A stretch of DNA of 64,000 nt from Oceanisphaera psychrotolerans. GTDB taxonomy: Bacteria > Pseudomonadota > Gammaproteobacteria > Enterobacterales > Aeromonadaceae. Position numbers and translations under genes: made by a program. The stretch lies in the NCBI RefSeq assembly GCF_001870485.1, contig NZ_MDKE01000011.1, positions 248,001 through 312,000 of the forward strand. The letters run 5' to 3'. Shown here piece by piece: positions 27,078 to 36,699 of this stretch (position 1 is the stretch's first letter; the number at the start of each line of letters is the position of its first letter). The notes under the pieces are model-generated. The model searched no databases and was not told the DNA's origin. It worked only from the letters and a program-made list of their open reading frames with translations.

Positions 27078-27722
27078 TTACCCTCTGGAGCCGCCAAAGG
27101 CATGGTGTCTTACACCAAACTCCTTGGAGTGCTCCTTGCACATGTAGCTGGCCGCCTGAAAGAGAGGGCCGATATCTTCACCAGCCTTCCAATGAAATGT
27201 ACCTGCGACGTTCACCAGGCCTCTCGAATCATACTCTTCTATATCGAGAGCACTTGCCCATGCCGAGCTTAGCTTGCTGTAAAGATTTCCCTCTGGGCTG
27301 CTCATGTCCCCCAGCGTAAAGTAAGCATCCCGGTTGAAGAGTAAGAGCAAGTGGTAATGCGGGTAGCCATCCCCTCCAAGCTCTCTGGCCCAGATGTATC
27401 TCAGGCCAGGCTCATGCACTCGGCGATCTTGACGCAGGGCGCTTTGATAAGCATGATTCAATTTGGCTCTTAGAGAACAAATGAACCTGTTTATCACGGA
27501 GCTTGAATACCACTCAGCGTTTACAAAACGTGGAAGCCTCAAGTCCAGACGTATGGCAAACACTCGGTTGTGGTATGTGAGATGAGTGTTAATTACCTGA
27601 TGTGTTTTATCAAGGTACTCTGTGATACAAGGTCCTTTGCCAGTTAGTACTGGCATGCCATTATACTCCTCACCATGCCATCTACTTAAGTTAGTATTCA
27701 GTTCAACTCTTACGTTATTCAT
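27078..27722 (-). CDS. Inovirus Gp2-like (YagK/YfjJ C-terminal) protein
   Basis: A 214-aa protein whose second half matches the family annotated as inovirus-type Gp2/YfjJ. Features are RDRRVHEPGLRYIWARE, then GYPHYHLLLLFN with an HxH reminiscent of rolling-circle replication proteins, and SYMCKEHSKEF near the C-terminus. The start MNNVRVEL is chosen because AAGGA lies 5 nt upstream and overlaps the alternative ATG at 27728. It is common on P4-like satellites and cryptic prophages together with AlpA and an integrase, as here. A replication-initiation role is a reasonable guess, not demonstrated. Confidence 0.8.
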   Translation of the reverse strand: MNNVRVELNTNLSRWHGEEYNGMPVLTGKGPCITEYLDKTHQVINTHLTYHNRVFAIRLDLRLPRFVNAEWYSSSVINRFICSLRAKLNHAYQSALRQDRRVHEPGLRYIWARELGGDGYPHYHLLLLFNRDAYFTLGDMSSPEGNLYSKLSSAWASALDIEEYDSRGLVNVAGTFHWKAGEDIGPLFQAASYMCKEHSKEFGVRHHAFGGSRG

Positions 27723-27909
27723 AATCATCCTTACTAAATCAATTAAGTTAATTTATTCAATATTACTATACCGACAAGATCGCCATCTGAAACAAAGAGA
27801 AGTAAGCACTACAAAACAAAAAAGCACTGATAAAAAGCGATATCAACAGCAAGATTATAACTCTCCAAAAAAATCAACACAGCAGGGAAATATTTAGCAA
27901 TTAAAACCT

Positions 27910-28092
27910 TTAACCGTTCCTCTTGGCTAAACGTTCTAGCATCCAATCTTCCACCTCACTTTCAAGCCAGCCTGTAGCCTTACCTCCAAGGGGAATACCT
28001 TTAGGAAAAAAGCCATCAGCAATCTGACGGTAGATAGTAGAACGGGAAAGACCTGTTTTATCGATAACGTCTTTAAGCCTTAAAAATCTCAT
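27910..28092 (-). CDS. AlpA-family excisionase/regulator
   Basis: A 60-aa MerR-like winged helix-turn-helix protein: RLKDVIDKTGLSRSTIYR with recognition helix, then FFPKGIPLGGKATGWLESEVEDWM. AlpA proteins regulate integrase expression or act in excision of P4-like and related elements. It lies upstream of the Gp2-like gene on the same strand, with AT-rich spacers. An AAGGAG-type site precedes the ATG. It is a candidate directionality factor for the integrase at 30434. Confidence 0.9.
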   Translation of the reverse strand: MRFLRLKDVIDKTGLSRSTIYRQIADGFFPKGIPLGGKATGWLESEVEDWMLERLAKRNG

Positions 28093-28141
28093 GACCAGCT
28101 CCTTGAATATGGTTCATGAGATATGCCGCAGAAGTACTTTT

Positions 28142-29614
28142 TTACACTCTGAAGTCATCCAGACGACTAGCAAGCAATTTACTTACCCCTTCATCAACTT
28201 TAAAAATCTCAATTTTTCCATTATCTTTCTTTCCATTATCAAGAAAGCCACCACTTGGATAAACCTTCACGCTATACTTTTTGGAAGGTAGCAACATGTG
28301 ATCTTGATTAAAGAACTGAACAGAAAAATCCCTCAGCGCATGATCGCTTCCGTTTTTCCCTATCATAAAAAAGCAAAAGCCCGGCTCGCTCTCTCTAAGA
28401 ATGTCAAGTGCTCGGTTCATTCTAGACGCCAACATCAAGGATGCTCGACAAATGAACAATGCCATCTTGAAACGCAATTGATGTGAGTCAGATCTGAGCC
28501 CGGTGAAAACAGACTCTTCGAAACGAAAACCAGCTTCCCCCCCCATGAACCTGTAAGCAATGAAGGAGCACACATCCAACTCATAAGACTTTACATTGCG
28601 ACACCTATCCGATAGAAAATCGCTTATTGGGAAAGAATTTCTATCAGCAAGAAAAGGTTTCTTTTCATAAATCAGGTGAGAAGCACATACCAACACTGCC
28701 CAGCGCAGATAATTCACACACTGTTCACTTATAAAAGAGTGGAGTTCTTTTACATAAAAGTGAACCCCAAAGAACACAACCCTGTTCAGGTCAATTTTAA
28801 GCCACTCCGAAGATTTAGCTTTAGCCAAGCTGTAGATTGAATCTATAACAGAAACTTCATTAAGATCCGGTTTAGGAACTCTTATATCCTTATACTCAAC
28901 AGAGCCATACCTCAAAGAACATGCTCCAAACACAGCATGAGGCAACCATAAAGAAAATTCACTTTTCACCTTACCAAATACAGAAGAACCATTAAACCCA
29001 GGCATGTAACCACAAAGAATAGAGCTATCAAGTAAACTTTTAATCTGGCCTCTTAAGCGCTGCTCCGTCATGCCTGTCAGCTTGCGCAACTCAGCATTTG
29101 ACACACCGGTCACCATGCCCAGAGTATCAGCGTGAGCTAGCATCACAGCCAAAAGGTATCTGCTGGCGCGACTAAAACCTCCCCGCTTCACACGTTCAGG
29201 ATTATCTCCATACTCAGGAAAAAGCACTGCATCTATCTGCTCATGTAAAGGTGGAAGAGGTGACTCTGCCGGTGATTTTGTTTTTTTATAGTCCTGAACA
29301 CTGTTGATAAATTGATGAGAAATCTTACCAGAAGAGTCTTTTACCTGAGTAATCAGGCCTATCTTATTTAGGTAATCCATACCTTTTCTCACGGCTCTGT
29401 CATCAGAGTCGCACTCCTGCACCAAGCTCTTCACGGTGCCGGAGAATGAGAACGATGCCCCATGTCTCACAAACAACCTGATAATGAAAAGCCTGACTTC
29501 TGGGGGTAGATCCCAGCCCTTCCCCAGTCCTGCATCGCTCAACTCTGGAGCAAATTGTACCAGCTCATCGAAGCCATTTTTTAGCAAGTGATAGTGAGGC
29601 ATAATGTGTACCAT
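28142..29614 (-). CDS. Unknown 490-aa protein with winged-helix segments
   Basis: I do not recognise the family. The N-terminal 100 residues look like a winged helix (RLFIIRLFVRHGASFSFSG..., DRAVRKGMDYLNKIGLI). A second helix-turn-helix is likely around residues 160-200 (GVSNAELRKLTGMTEQRLRG). The C-terminal 250 residues are unassigned. No catalytic motif is seen. It is AT-rich like its neighbours. It lies directly after the AlpA gene on the left and is divergent from the gene at 29778, sharing a 163-bp region that contains two 23-bp direct repeats. A replication or transcription-control role would fit the layout of small satellites. Confidence 0.65.
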   Translation of the reverse strand: MVHIMPHYHLLKNGFDELVQFAPELSDAGLGKGWDLPPEVRLFIIRLFVRHGASFSFSGTVKSLVQECDSDDRAVRKGMDYLNKIGLITQVKDSSGKISHQFINSVQDYKKTKSPAESPLPPLHEQIDAVLFPEYGDNPERVKRGGFSRASRYLLAVMLAHADTLGMVTGVSNAELRKLTGMTEQRLRGQIKSLLDSSILCGYMPGFNGSSVFGKVKSEFSLWLPHAVFGACSLRYGSVEYKDIRVPKPDLNEVSVIDSIYSLAKAKSSEWLKIDLNRVVFFGVHFYVKELHSFISEQCVNYLRWAVLVCASHLIYEKKPFLADRNSFPISDFLSDRCRNVKSYELDVCSFIAYRFMGGEAGFRFEESVFTGLRSDSHQLRFKMALFICRASLMLASRMNRALDILRESEPGFCFFMIGKNGSDHALRDFSVQFFNQDHMLLPSKKYSVKVYPSGGFLDNGKKDNGKIEIFKVDEGVSKLLASRLDDFRV

Positions 29615-29668
29615 AGACTAATAAAGGACAAACAATACCTATAAAAAGACCTCATTACCACAGTCGCT

Positions 29669-29715
29669 TGTAGTAACGTTTACATTAACGTCTGTAGCAA
29701 CGCTTACATAAACGT
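29669..29715 (+). repeat. Two 23-bp direct repeats with internal dyads (operator or iteron)
   Basis: TGTAGTAACGTTTACATTAACGT (split here as 29669-29680 and 29681-29691) recurs at 29693-29715 with only three differences, at a 24-bp period. Each copy contains an inverted ACGTT/AACGT-type pair around a 6-bp centre. The repeats lie between the divergent genes starting at 29614 and 29778. This arrangement suits a dimeric regulator such as the ribbon-helix-helix-like protein at 29778, or iterons for replication. Confidence 0.75.
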
Positions 29716-29777
29716 TGACTTGTTCTGCTTTCAAGCCGCACAATGCCTCCCATACTCACAGCCCCCAGAGAAATCTC

Positions 29778-30326
29778 ATGAGTGACGACAAGCCAAGACT
29801 GATAATGAAGTGGATTCATAACGCGACGCATGAGCAGATTTCTCACGCCACCAACTACATGCAGAGAAAGGGGTTTGAACTACCCCAAGCATCAGCCTCT
29901 CCACAATCATTGATTAATTTATTCATAAACGAACCAGCCCAAAGTAAACCTTACCCATTAGAAAAATGGGTAACATTCCAGCAGATGACAGCACATTGCC
30001 GCCAAAAGAAACATAAACTTAACTCGGGCAAAGTTCAGCTATCGGCATCGATAAGAAGAGAGCATAAGGAAAAACTAGAGAACATAGCGAAAGAGATGAA
30101 TACATCTCAGAGTGAGATGTTAGAGCTTCTTATTGAAAATGCTGAAAAAATAAAGTCAAAACAAAAACAAGGAAGAAAGGGAGCAGAAAAAAGCCACCAT
30201 TCACCAGTAGGTGACATACCTACCATGCCAAAAACCGTTATAAAGAGTGCTTTTCAAGATATATTAGAAGACAAGCACTCCGACATTCTCCCCCCTATAT
30301 CGGGAGACTACAAAGGTTTAATATAA
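29778..30326 (+). CDS. Small island protein, probable ribbon-helix-helix DNA binder
   Basis: A 182-aa protein starting MSDDKPRLIMKWIHNA; the frame extends upstream to 29715 but that part overlaps the direct repeats. Residues of about 100-145 (KVQLSASIRREHKEKL, then ENIAKEMNTSQSEMLELLI) read as strand-helix-helix of the ribbon-helix-helix type, with a basic lysine-rich tail (KIKSKQKQGRKG). The N-terminal half is unassigned. It is the only plus-strand gene of the satellite-like module and lies 63 bp after the direct repeats. Autoregulation at those repeats is plausible. Confidence 0.65.
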   Translation: MSDDKPRLIMKWIHNATHEQISHATNYMQRKGFELPQASASPQSLINLFINEPAQSKPYPLEKWVTFQQMTAHCRQKKHKLNSGKVQLSASIRREHKEKLENIAKEMNTSQSEMLELLIENAEKIKSKQKQGRKGAEKSHHSPVGDIPTMPKTVIKSAFQDILEDKHSDILPPISGDYKGLI

Positions 30327-30433
30327 CACAAAAAGCCAATCAAAAGTCAGATTGGCTAACCCTAAAGTGCAACATCAAGTAAAACCTCAGTCACACATAA
30401 GAAAAATATAGTAAAGTAAAGCTTACTTACAAC

Positions 30434-31726
30434 TTACACGACCAATTCATCAAGATAATCAGCCCAAACCTGCAACCAATGACGACTTTCCTTTTCATAG
30501 CGATGAAGGTCATAAGTACCTTCAATGCCTGAGCGGGAGTGACCAAGTATAGCTTCTGCAACTTCATTAGGACATTGCAATCGAGCCAGAGAGGTTCTTA
30601 CAGTCCTTCTCAAGTCATGCGGAGTCCAACGAGGAAAATCCAACATAATACCTCTTTTCCTCATTACCCAGGTTTGCTCTGTTAACTTCTTTTGCTGTAC
30701 GGGCAACCCTGTGCGTTGGGAAGGAAACAAATACATTGACTTACCCAATGATGGAAGCTCTTTCAATAACGATATAGCTTGCCGTGGAAGCTGAACATGG
30801 CGCTCAACATCGGTTTTTGTTTCTCTTAAGTGTAAGGTTTTATTCTTAAATTCGACATCACCCCACTCTGCTGCACACAACTCTCCACTACGGCAGCCAG
30901 TATACAACGTTAGCTTTATTATGCTTTTCTGAGCAGGAGTAAATGCTGAGCCTGGAAGCCAGGCTAATAGCTGAATCAGTTCTTTATCTGACAGAATACG
31001 CTTTCCTGGCTGATGGGTTAACTTCACTTTTGCTTGTCTTAAGCTCGCCTTAGCCAAGAGAGCCGGGTTTGCAAAATCATTTGGCAAGCGGCCTATGCCT
31101 ATTGCAAACTCATAGGCGGCAGAAAGTTCACGTAATACATTCCCTGCTTGCACATTAGCACCACGCCTGGTTATTTTCAAAACAAGGTCAACTACATCCT
31201 GCCGTGATATTTCAGAAGCAGGCCGGTTACCCAACTCGGGAACAGCATCACCATAAAGTGTTCTGCGTGTCTCACTCTGCCCTTTGGGCTTACGGGCTCC
31301 GGGCAAAATTTTTCCACTCGGATATTTTTTATCTTCAATGTGCTCAGTCAGATAAAGTTCAATCAAGTCCTGTACAGTGAGCTGCACCTCAACTCTATTA
31401 ATACTCTTTTCCAGCTCCATCGCTTCCTGCTTGGCTCGTTTTATTTGAGCTGCAGGACATATTCCCTGGCGTCGTTGAAGCTTACACTCCTGAAGGATGG
31501 TCCGGGCTTGAGCAAGTGAGACATCTGGATAATTACCAATTTTTGCTTGGGCCAGCTTCTTTGTCTCGGGGCTATTATACCGATAGAAAAAAGTTTTCAG
31601 TCCAGTCCGGCCGCAGGTGACTCTAAGCCCTCTGTACTCCCCCACATCGGCAAGATCCGCAGCTCCAGGCTTCAGCGCTTCGATTGTTCTTGTGGTAAGA
31701 GGTTTGCTAATCTTCTCTGCTTTCAT
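30434..31726 (-). CDS. int: Tyrosine site-specific integrase of the island
   Basis: A 430-aa P4-type integrase (DUF4102 N-terminal domain, then core-binding and catalytic domains). The start MKAEKISKPLTTRTIEA has GGGAG upstream; the ORF extending to 31801 is rejected. Catalytic residues are visible: Arg in TGCRSGELC, Lys in the strand LRETKTDVERH, HxxR in TPHDLRRT, His in ILGHSR and the nucleophilic Tyr in GTYDLHRY. It reads away from mutS with its promoter next to three 12-bp repeats, the usual arrangement with the attachment site upstream of int. It is intact and probably functional. A truncated relative lies at 8920-8984. Confidence 0.93.
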   Translation of the reverse strand: MKAEKISKPLTTRTIEALKPGAADLADVGEYRGLRVTCGRTGLKTFFYRYNSPETKKLAQAKIGNYPDVSLAQARTILQECKLQRRQGICPAAQIKRAKQEAMELEKSINRVEVQLTVQDLIELYLTEHIEDKKYPSGKILPGARKPKGQSETRRTLYGDAVPELGNRPASEISRQDVVDLVLKITRRGANVQAGNVLRELSAAYEFAIGIGRLPNDFANPALLAKASLRQAKVKLTHQPGKRILSDKELIQLLAWLPGSAFTPAQKSIIKLTLYTGCRSGELCAAEWGDVEFKNKTLHLRETKTDVERHVQLPRQAISLLKELPSLGKSMYLFPSQRTGLPVQQKKLTEQTWVMRKRGIMLDFPRWTPHDLRRTVRTSLARLQCPNEVAEAILGHSRSGIEGTYDLHRYEKESRHWLQVWADYLDELVV

Positions 31727-31816
31727 GGCTAGGCTCCCGGCGTTTAAATGCGCTAGCAGCAGGATGCAGTCTGCTCGTCGCGTCGCTTTTCTGGCTATCA
31801 AAGGTGTATGCCTGAG

Positions 31817-31852
31817 ATCCTACACTACAACCTACACTAAAACCTACACAAA
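31817..31852 (+). repeat. Three tandem 12-bp units (candidate integrase arm-type sites)
   Basis: ATCCTACACTAC (31817-31828), AACCTACACTAA (31829-31840) and AACCTACACAAA (31841-31852) follow each other without gaps, sharing CCTACAC. They lie 91-126 bp upstream of the integrase start. Tyrosine integrases of this type bind short direct repeats flanking the crossover site. The third unit recurs exactly at 9303. The crossover core itself is not identified. Confidence 0.6.
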
Positions 31853-31955
31853 TGCGTAGGCTTCAGTGAGATTCATTGGGACAACATGGAACAGTCAGAG
31901 AAATTAGGTAACAACAAAAACCCTTTAAATACAGCAACTAGCGGCATCTAAAATC

Positions 31956-34562
31956 ATGAAAAGAGAAGATATTCCACAACAACACACACCCATGATGCAG
32001 CAATATCTCGCCCTCAAGGCGCAACATCCGGACATTCTGCTGTTCTATCGCATGGGTGATTTTTATGAGCTGTTCTTTGATGATGCCAGGAAGGCCTCAC
32101 GCCTGCTGGATATTTCCCTGACCAAGCGCGGAAAATCGGGGGGCAACGCCATACCCATGGCGGGCGTGCCTCACCATGCGGCCGAAAACTATCTGGCCCG
32201 GCTGGTACAGATGGGCGAGTCGGTGGCCATCTGCGAGCAGATTGGCGACCCGGCCACCAGCAAGGGACCGGTGGAGCGGCAGGTAGTTCGCATCGTGACG
32301 CCCGGCACCCTGTCCGACGAAGCCCTGCTGGTGGAGCGGCAGGACAACTATCTGGCGGCGGTGTATCACGACGGTCAGCAGTTCGGTTACGGCATCATCG
32401 ATGTCAGCACCGGTCATTTCGTGCTCAACCAGTTCGATACCGAAGAGGCGCTGACCGCCGAGCTGCAACGCACCCAGCCCGCCGAGCTGCTGTATCCGGA
32501 AGGTTTTCACTACTATGCACTGATAGAGCAACGCAAGGGCCTGCGCCGCCGGCCCGAATGGGAGTTCGATCTGGACACCGCCCGCCACCTGCTGTGCCAG
32601 CAATTCGGCACCCGGGATCTGGTGGGCTTCGGCGTCGAACAGTCCACTACCGCGCTCTGTGCCGCCGGCTGCCTGCTGCAGTACGTCAAGGATACCCAGC
32701 GTACCGCCCTGCCCCATATCAACCGTATTCGCCTGGAGCGCAGTCAGGACATGGTGGTGATGGATGCCGCCACCCGGCGCAACCTGGAGCTGACCCTGAA
32801 CCTGTCCGGCACCATGGAAAACACCCTGGCCGAGGTGCTGGACAACACCGCCACCGCCATGGGCAGTCGTCTGCTCAAGCGCTGGATCCACCAGCCCAGT
32901 CGCGATCTTGCAGAACTCAACCGGCGCCAGGATATCATCGCCCTGCTGATGGAGCAGGGCCGCCATGAAGCGCTGCACCAGCCCCTGCGCCAGGTCGGGG
33001 ATATGGAACGGGTGCTGGCACGGCTGGCATTGCGCTCGGCCCGCCCCCGGGATCTGAGTCGGTTGCGCGCCGCATTGCAGGCCCTGCCCGACATCAGGCA
33101 ACACCTGAATGAAGCCGATGCGCCCGCTCTGCATACACTGTCCGAGCGCATAGGCCTTTATCCCGATCTGGCCGAACTGCTGGAGCAGGCGGTGGTCGAT
33201 ACCCCGCCGGTGCTGATCCGCGACGGCGGCGTCATTCGCGAAGGCTTCAGCCCCGAGCTGGACGAGCTGCGTGAACTGGCCGCCGGCGCTCACCGCTATC
33301 TGGAAGAACTGGAAGCTCGGGAAAAGGCCGCCACCGGCATTTCCACCCTCAAGGTGGCCTACAATCGGGTGCACGGCTTCTATATCGAAGTCGGCCGGGC
33401 CAGCGCCCATCTGGTGCCGGTACATTATGTGCGCCGCCAGACCCTGAAAAACAACGAGCGCTACATCATCCCCGAGCTGAAAGAGTACGAAGACAAGGTG
33501 CTCAACGCTCAGAGCAAGGGCCTGGCACTGGAAAAGAAACTGTACGAGGCACTGCTGGATCGGCTGCTGGAACAGTTGCAGCCACTGCAGCACAGTGCCA
33601 TCGCCTTGGCACAGCTGGATGTATTCGCCAACCTGGCCGAGCGTGCCGAAAGCCTGCACTACTGCCGCCCCGAGCTGACCGATGACGAGGTGATCGACAT
33701 CGAGGAAGGTCGTCATCCGGTGGTCGAGCAGGTGATGACGGATCCCTTTATCGCCAACCCCCTGTTGCTGTCCGGACAGCGCCGGATGCTGGTGATCACC
33801 GGGCCGAACATGGGGGGTAAATCCACCTACATGCGGCAGACGGCGCTGATCGTGCTGATGGCCTATATCGGTGCCTTCGTACCGGCCCAGCGCGCCCGCA
33901 TCGGCAAGGTGGACCGTATCTTCACCCGTATCGGTGCCTCGGACGATCTGGCCTCGGGCCGCTCCACCTTCATGGTGGAAATGACCGAAACCGCCAATAT
34001 CCTCAACAATGCCAGCCGTCACAGCCTGGTGTTGATGGATGAAATCGGCCGGGGTACCAGTACCTACGACGGCCTGGCCCTGGCCTGGTCCTGCGCCGAT
34101 GCGCTGGCCAACCGGCTGCATGCCTATACCCTGTTCGCCACCCATTACTTCGAGCTGACCGAGCTGGCGGGCCTGTGGCCCGAGGTGGCCAACGTGCACC
34201 TGGATGCGGTGGAGCACGAAGACACCATCGCCTTCATGCATGCGGTGCAGGAAGGGGCGGCAAGCCGCTCTTACGGCTTGCAGGTGGCCGCCCTGGCCGG
34301 GGTGCCAAAGCCGGTGCTGGCACTGGCCCGGCAGAAACTGGCCGAGCTGGAAAGCGGGCATCAGCCACCGGCAAAAGAAGTGAAAAAGACCAACCCCCGC
34401 TCGCGGGATAATCAGGCCCTGCAGCCCTCGCTGCCGCTGTTCGAAGCCGAGCCGGATCCGTCGCTGCTGCTACTCGATGAAGTGAACCCGGACGACCTCA
34501 GCCCGCGCCAGGCGCTGGAGCTGTTGTATCAACTGAAACAGAGCCGTCAAACCGGGCGTTAA
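31956..34562 (+). CDS. mutS: DNA mismatch repair ATPase MutS
   Basis: An 868-aa mismatch sensor that recruits MutL. The mismatch-reading Phe36 and Glu38 lie in GDFYELF. Walker A is GPNMGGKST at about 615, Walker B in [13 protein letters not shown] at about 690, and the C-terminal tetramer-forming tail ends in [12 protein letters not shown]. Length and motifs are standard, with no frame break. The island junction lies within about 100 bp upstream, so the native promoter may have been replaced or retained only in part. There is no strong ribosome site (the ATG follows AAAATC). The gene ends at the terminator shared with rpoS. Confidence 0.98.
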   Translation: MKREDIPQQHTPMMQQYLALKAQHPDILLFYRMGDFYELFFDDARKASRLLDISLTKRGKSGGNAIPMAGVPHHAAENYLARLVQMGESVAICEQIGDPATSKGPVERQVVRIVTPGTLSDEALLVERQDNYLAAVYHDGQQFGYGIIDVSTGHFVLNQFDTEEALTAELQRTQPAELLYPEGFHYYALIEQRKGLRRRPEWEFDLDTARHLLCQQFGTRDLVGFGVEQSTTALCAAGCLLQYVKDTQRTALPHINRIRLERSQDMVVMDAATRRNLELTLNLSGTMENTLAEVLDNTATAMGSRLLKRWIHQPSRDLAELNRRQDIIALLMEQGRHEALHQPLRQVGDMERVLARLALRSARPRDLSRLRAALQALPDIRQHLNEADAPALHTLSERIGLYPDLAELLEQAVVDTPPVLIRDGGVIREGFSPELDELRELAAGAHRYLEELEAREKAATGISTLKVAYNRVHGFYIEVGRASAHLVPVHYVRRQTLKNNERYIIPELKEYEDKVLNAQSKGLALEKKLYEALLDRLLEQLQPLQHSAIALAQLDVFANLAERAESLHYCRPELTDDEVIDIEEGRHPVVEQVMTDPFIANPLLLSGQRRMLVITGPNMGGKSTYMRQTALIVLMAYIGAFVPAQRARIGKVDRIFTRIGASDDLASGRSTFMVEMTETANILNNASRHSLVLMDEIGRGTSTYDGLALAWSCADALANRLHAYTLFATHYFELTELAGLWPEVANVHLDAVEHEDTIAFMHAVQEGAASRSYGLQVAALAGVPKPVLALARQKLAELESGHQPPAKEVKKTNPRSRDNQALQPSLPLFEAEPDPSLLLLDEVNPDDLSPRQALELLYQLKQSRQTGR

Positions 34563-34631
34563 GCGGAGCAGGGTAAACCCGCCTCTTGCGTGCGGTCCCC
34601 TTATAGCGGGGGAATACTGGCAACCGGGAAC

Positions 34632-34668
34632 AAAACAGCCCGACAGAAGTCGGGCTGTTTTTTATTTT
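34632..34668. terminator. Bidirectional terminator between mutS and rpoS
   Basis: AAAACAGCCCGAC, loop AGAA, GTCGGGCTGTTTT followed by more T. The 13-bp stem has an A-run on one side and a T-run on the other, so it can serve both mutS (plus) and rpoS (minus). Confidence 0.92.
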
Positions 34669-34699
34669 TTGCCTACGGCTTACCGCCGTACTTCCGCAC

Positions 34700-35671
34700 T
34701 CAGTCGCTGTGGAACAGGGTGTCTATCGACAGGCCCTGCTGGGTCAGAACCTCCTTCAGCCGGCGCAGGGATTCGACCTGGATCTGCCGTACTCGCTCTC
34801 GGGTCAGACCGATTTCCCGGCCTACATCTTCCAGCGTCGACGCCTCGTAGCCGAGCAGACCAAAACGACGGGCCAGTACTTCCCGCTGCTTGGGATTGAG
34901 CTCTTCCAGCCAGCGTACCAGGCTGACGCGCATATCGTCGTCCTGGGTTTCGGTTTCCGGATCCGTATCGTTCTCGTCGGTGATCACATCGAGCAGGGCC
35001 TTGTCGCCGTCGCCGCCGATGGGAGTGTCCACCGAGCTGATTTTTTCATTCAGCTTGAGCATACGGGAAACGTCTTCCACCGGCTTGTCGAGGGCGGCGG
35101 CAATCTCTTCCGCCGTCGGCTCGTGATCGAGGCTATGGGCCAGCTCCCGGGCGGTTCGCAGATACACATTGAGTTCCTTGACCACATGGATGGGCAGACG
35201 GATGGTGCGGGTCTGGTTCATGATGGCCCGCTCTATGGTCTGGCGGATCCACCAGGTGGCATAGGTCGAGAAACGAAAGCCCCGCTCGGGATCGAACTTC
35301 TCAACCGCACGGATCAGACCGAGGTTACCCTCTTCAATCAAATCCAGCAGCGCCAGTCCTCTGTTGTTGTAACGGCGGGATATCTTGACCACCAGCCGCA
35401 GGTTGGACTCAATCATCCGCTTGCGGGCGACCAGATCACCACGCAGGGCGCGGCGGGAATAGAGCACTTCTTCCTCTGCGGTCAGCAGAGGCGAAAAGCC
35501 GATTTCTCCCAGATAAAGCTGGGTCACATCCAGCGTGCGCTGGTTTGGTACATTAAGGATTTCTTCTTCCTGAATACTTTCCTTTTCGTCACTACCGGTC
35601 ATCACATCCTGTTCAGTACCGATATCCTGCTCCACGTCATCGCCGTGGGTTGTTTTTTTACTATGGCTCAT
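34700..35671 (-). CDS. rpoS: Stationary-phase sigma factor RpoS
   Basis: A 323-aa sigma-38. Region 1.2 begins near [20 protein letters not shown]. Regions 2.1-2.4 include [27 protein letters not shown] and [17 protein letters not shown] in consecutive blocks. Region 4.2 is [19 protein letters not shown]. The acidic N-terminus is usual. It lies 42 bp downstream of nlpD, the conserved arrangement in which a main rpoS promoter sits inside nlpD. Length and motifs are normal. Confidence 0.98.
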   Translation of the reverse strand: MSHSKKTTHGDDVEQDIGTEQDVMTGSDEKESIQEEEILNVPNQRTLDVTQLYLGEIGFSPLLTAEEEVLYSRRALRGDLVARKRMIESNLRLVVKISRRYNNRGLALLDLIEEGNLGLIRAVEKFDPERGFRFSTYATWWIRQTIERAIMNQTRTIRLPIHVVKELNVYLRTARELAHSLDHEPTAEEIAAALDKPVEDVSRMLKLNEKISSVDTPIGGDGDKALLDVITDENDTDPETETQDDDMRVSLVRWLEELNPKQREVLARRFGLLGYEASTLEDVGREIGLTRERVRQIQVESLRRLKEVLTQQGLSIDTLFHSD

Positions 35672-35713
35672 GGCAGTTCTCCCTTAATCCGGGTACTACC
35701 TGTTTCCCGGAAC

Positions 35714-36699
35714 CTATCGCTTGGGCAGATATTTCATTGGGTTCACCGACGACCCCTGATACCGGATTTCGAAATGTAACCGAACATCAGTAGTATCACT
35801 GCTCCCCATATCCGCTATATGCTGACCCGAACTCACCGATTGTTGCTCCTTGACCCGGAGCACTTCGTTGTGAGCATAGGCAGACAAGTAATCATCGTTG
35901 TGTTTGATGATAATAAGATTACCGTAACCACGTAGCGCATTCCCTGCGTAGACTACCTTGCCGGCCGCCGCCGCCTTGACGGCCTGCCCCCGGCTCCCTC
36001 TGATATCAATCCCTTTGTTACCGGTTTCGGCCAGCGAAAACCCCGATATGACCGGGCCTGCGGTGGGCCAACGCCAGACAATGGTCGCATTGACAGAGGT
36101 GTTTTTTTGTACGCCAGAACCAGCGTATGCTTTTCCTTTGGCGGGTGCAAGAGGCTTTGATACTTTTGCCGGGGTCGGCGTGGCAGTGACACGGGTCACC
36201 TGCTCTGGCGTCTTGCCCGGTGCCGGTCGGGAAGCGGGCGAGGTGTTGCCATGACTTTCGTCCGCGCCGGAACGCAACGTCAAGGACTGCCCCACATAGA
36301 TACGATAAGGAGGTTTGAGCCCGTTCAGGGTCGCCAGATCGGCCACCGAATGACCGGTGTTGCGCGCGATGATACTGAGGGTGTCGCCACGACGTACCCG
36401 GTATTGCGCCCGGGCGGCGCCGGGAACGTCCAGTCGCAGGGTCTGGCCGGGATAAATGGCGTAAGGCGGTTGAATACCATTGTGCCGCGCAAGGTGGGCA
36501 CATCGGTACCGGCCTGCCAGGCGATGGAATAAAGGGTATCGCCCTTCACCACCACATAACGGCGGCCATCGGCCTGAAAATGGCCGCTGGCATGTACCCC
36601 GACCACCGGCGCCGGGCGAGAGGCGGAGCAGGCTGTCAACAGGGTGATCAACAACAGGTTGACACCCCCCAGCCAGAAAAAGCCGCCCCGCCGCTGCAT
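35714..36699 (-). CDS. nlpD: Murein hydrolase activator lipoprotein NlpD, one-base frame break
   Basis: About 328 aa when read through. The N-terminal frame starts [17 protein letters not shown] with lipobox LTAC and a first LysM (RRYVVVKGDTLYSIAWQ). The frame breaks near 36490, where one missing C would restore TLARHNGIQPPYAIYPGQ. It continues with a second LysM (YRVRRGDTLSIIARNTG) and a C-terminal LytM/M23 domain. The zinc ligand position of active M23 enzymes reads GIDIRG here, the degenerate form expected for an activator of amidase AmiC. The ATG overlaps the yqaA stop (ATGA). The break is most simply a sequencing deletion. Confidence 0.88.

Larger units (their letters stand above)
8920..31880. 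mobile_element. Genomic island (integrative element with defence cargo), boundaries approximate
   Basis: Evidence: an intact tyrosine integrase at the right end reading inward, an integrase stub at the left end, shared 12-bp motifs near both ends, AT-rich composition from 9.2 to 9.5 and 26.9 to 31.9 kb between GC-rich flanks, and gene content typical of mobile elements (AlpA, Gp2-like, DUF932, YqaJ, short RadC, restriction genes). No relaxase, type IV secretion, capsid or terminase gene is seen, so it is not self-transmissible from what is visible. The right junction must lie between 31852 and mutS (31956). The left junction lies somewhere in 8920-9320. The exact att core was not found. Confidence 0.8.
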
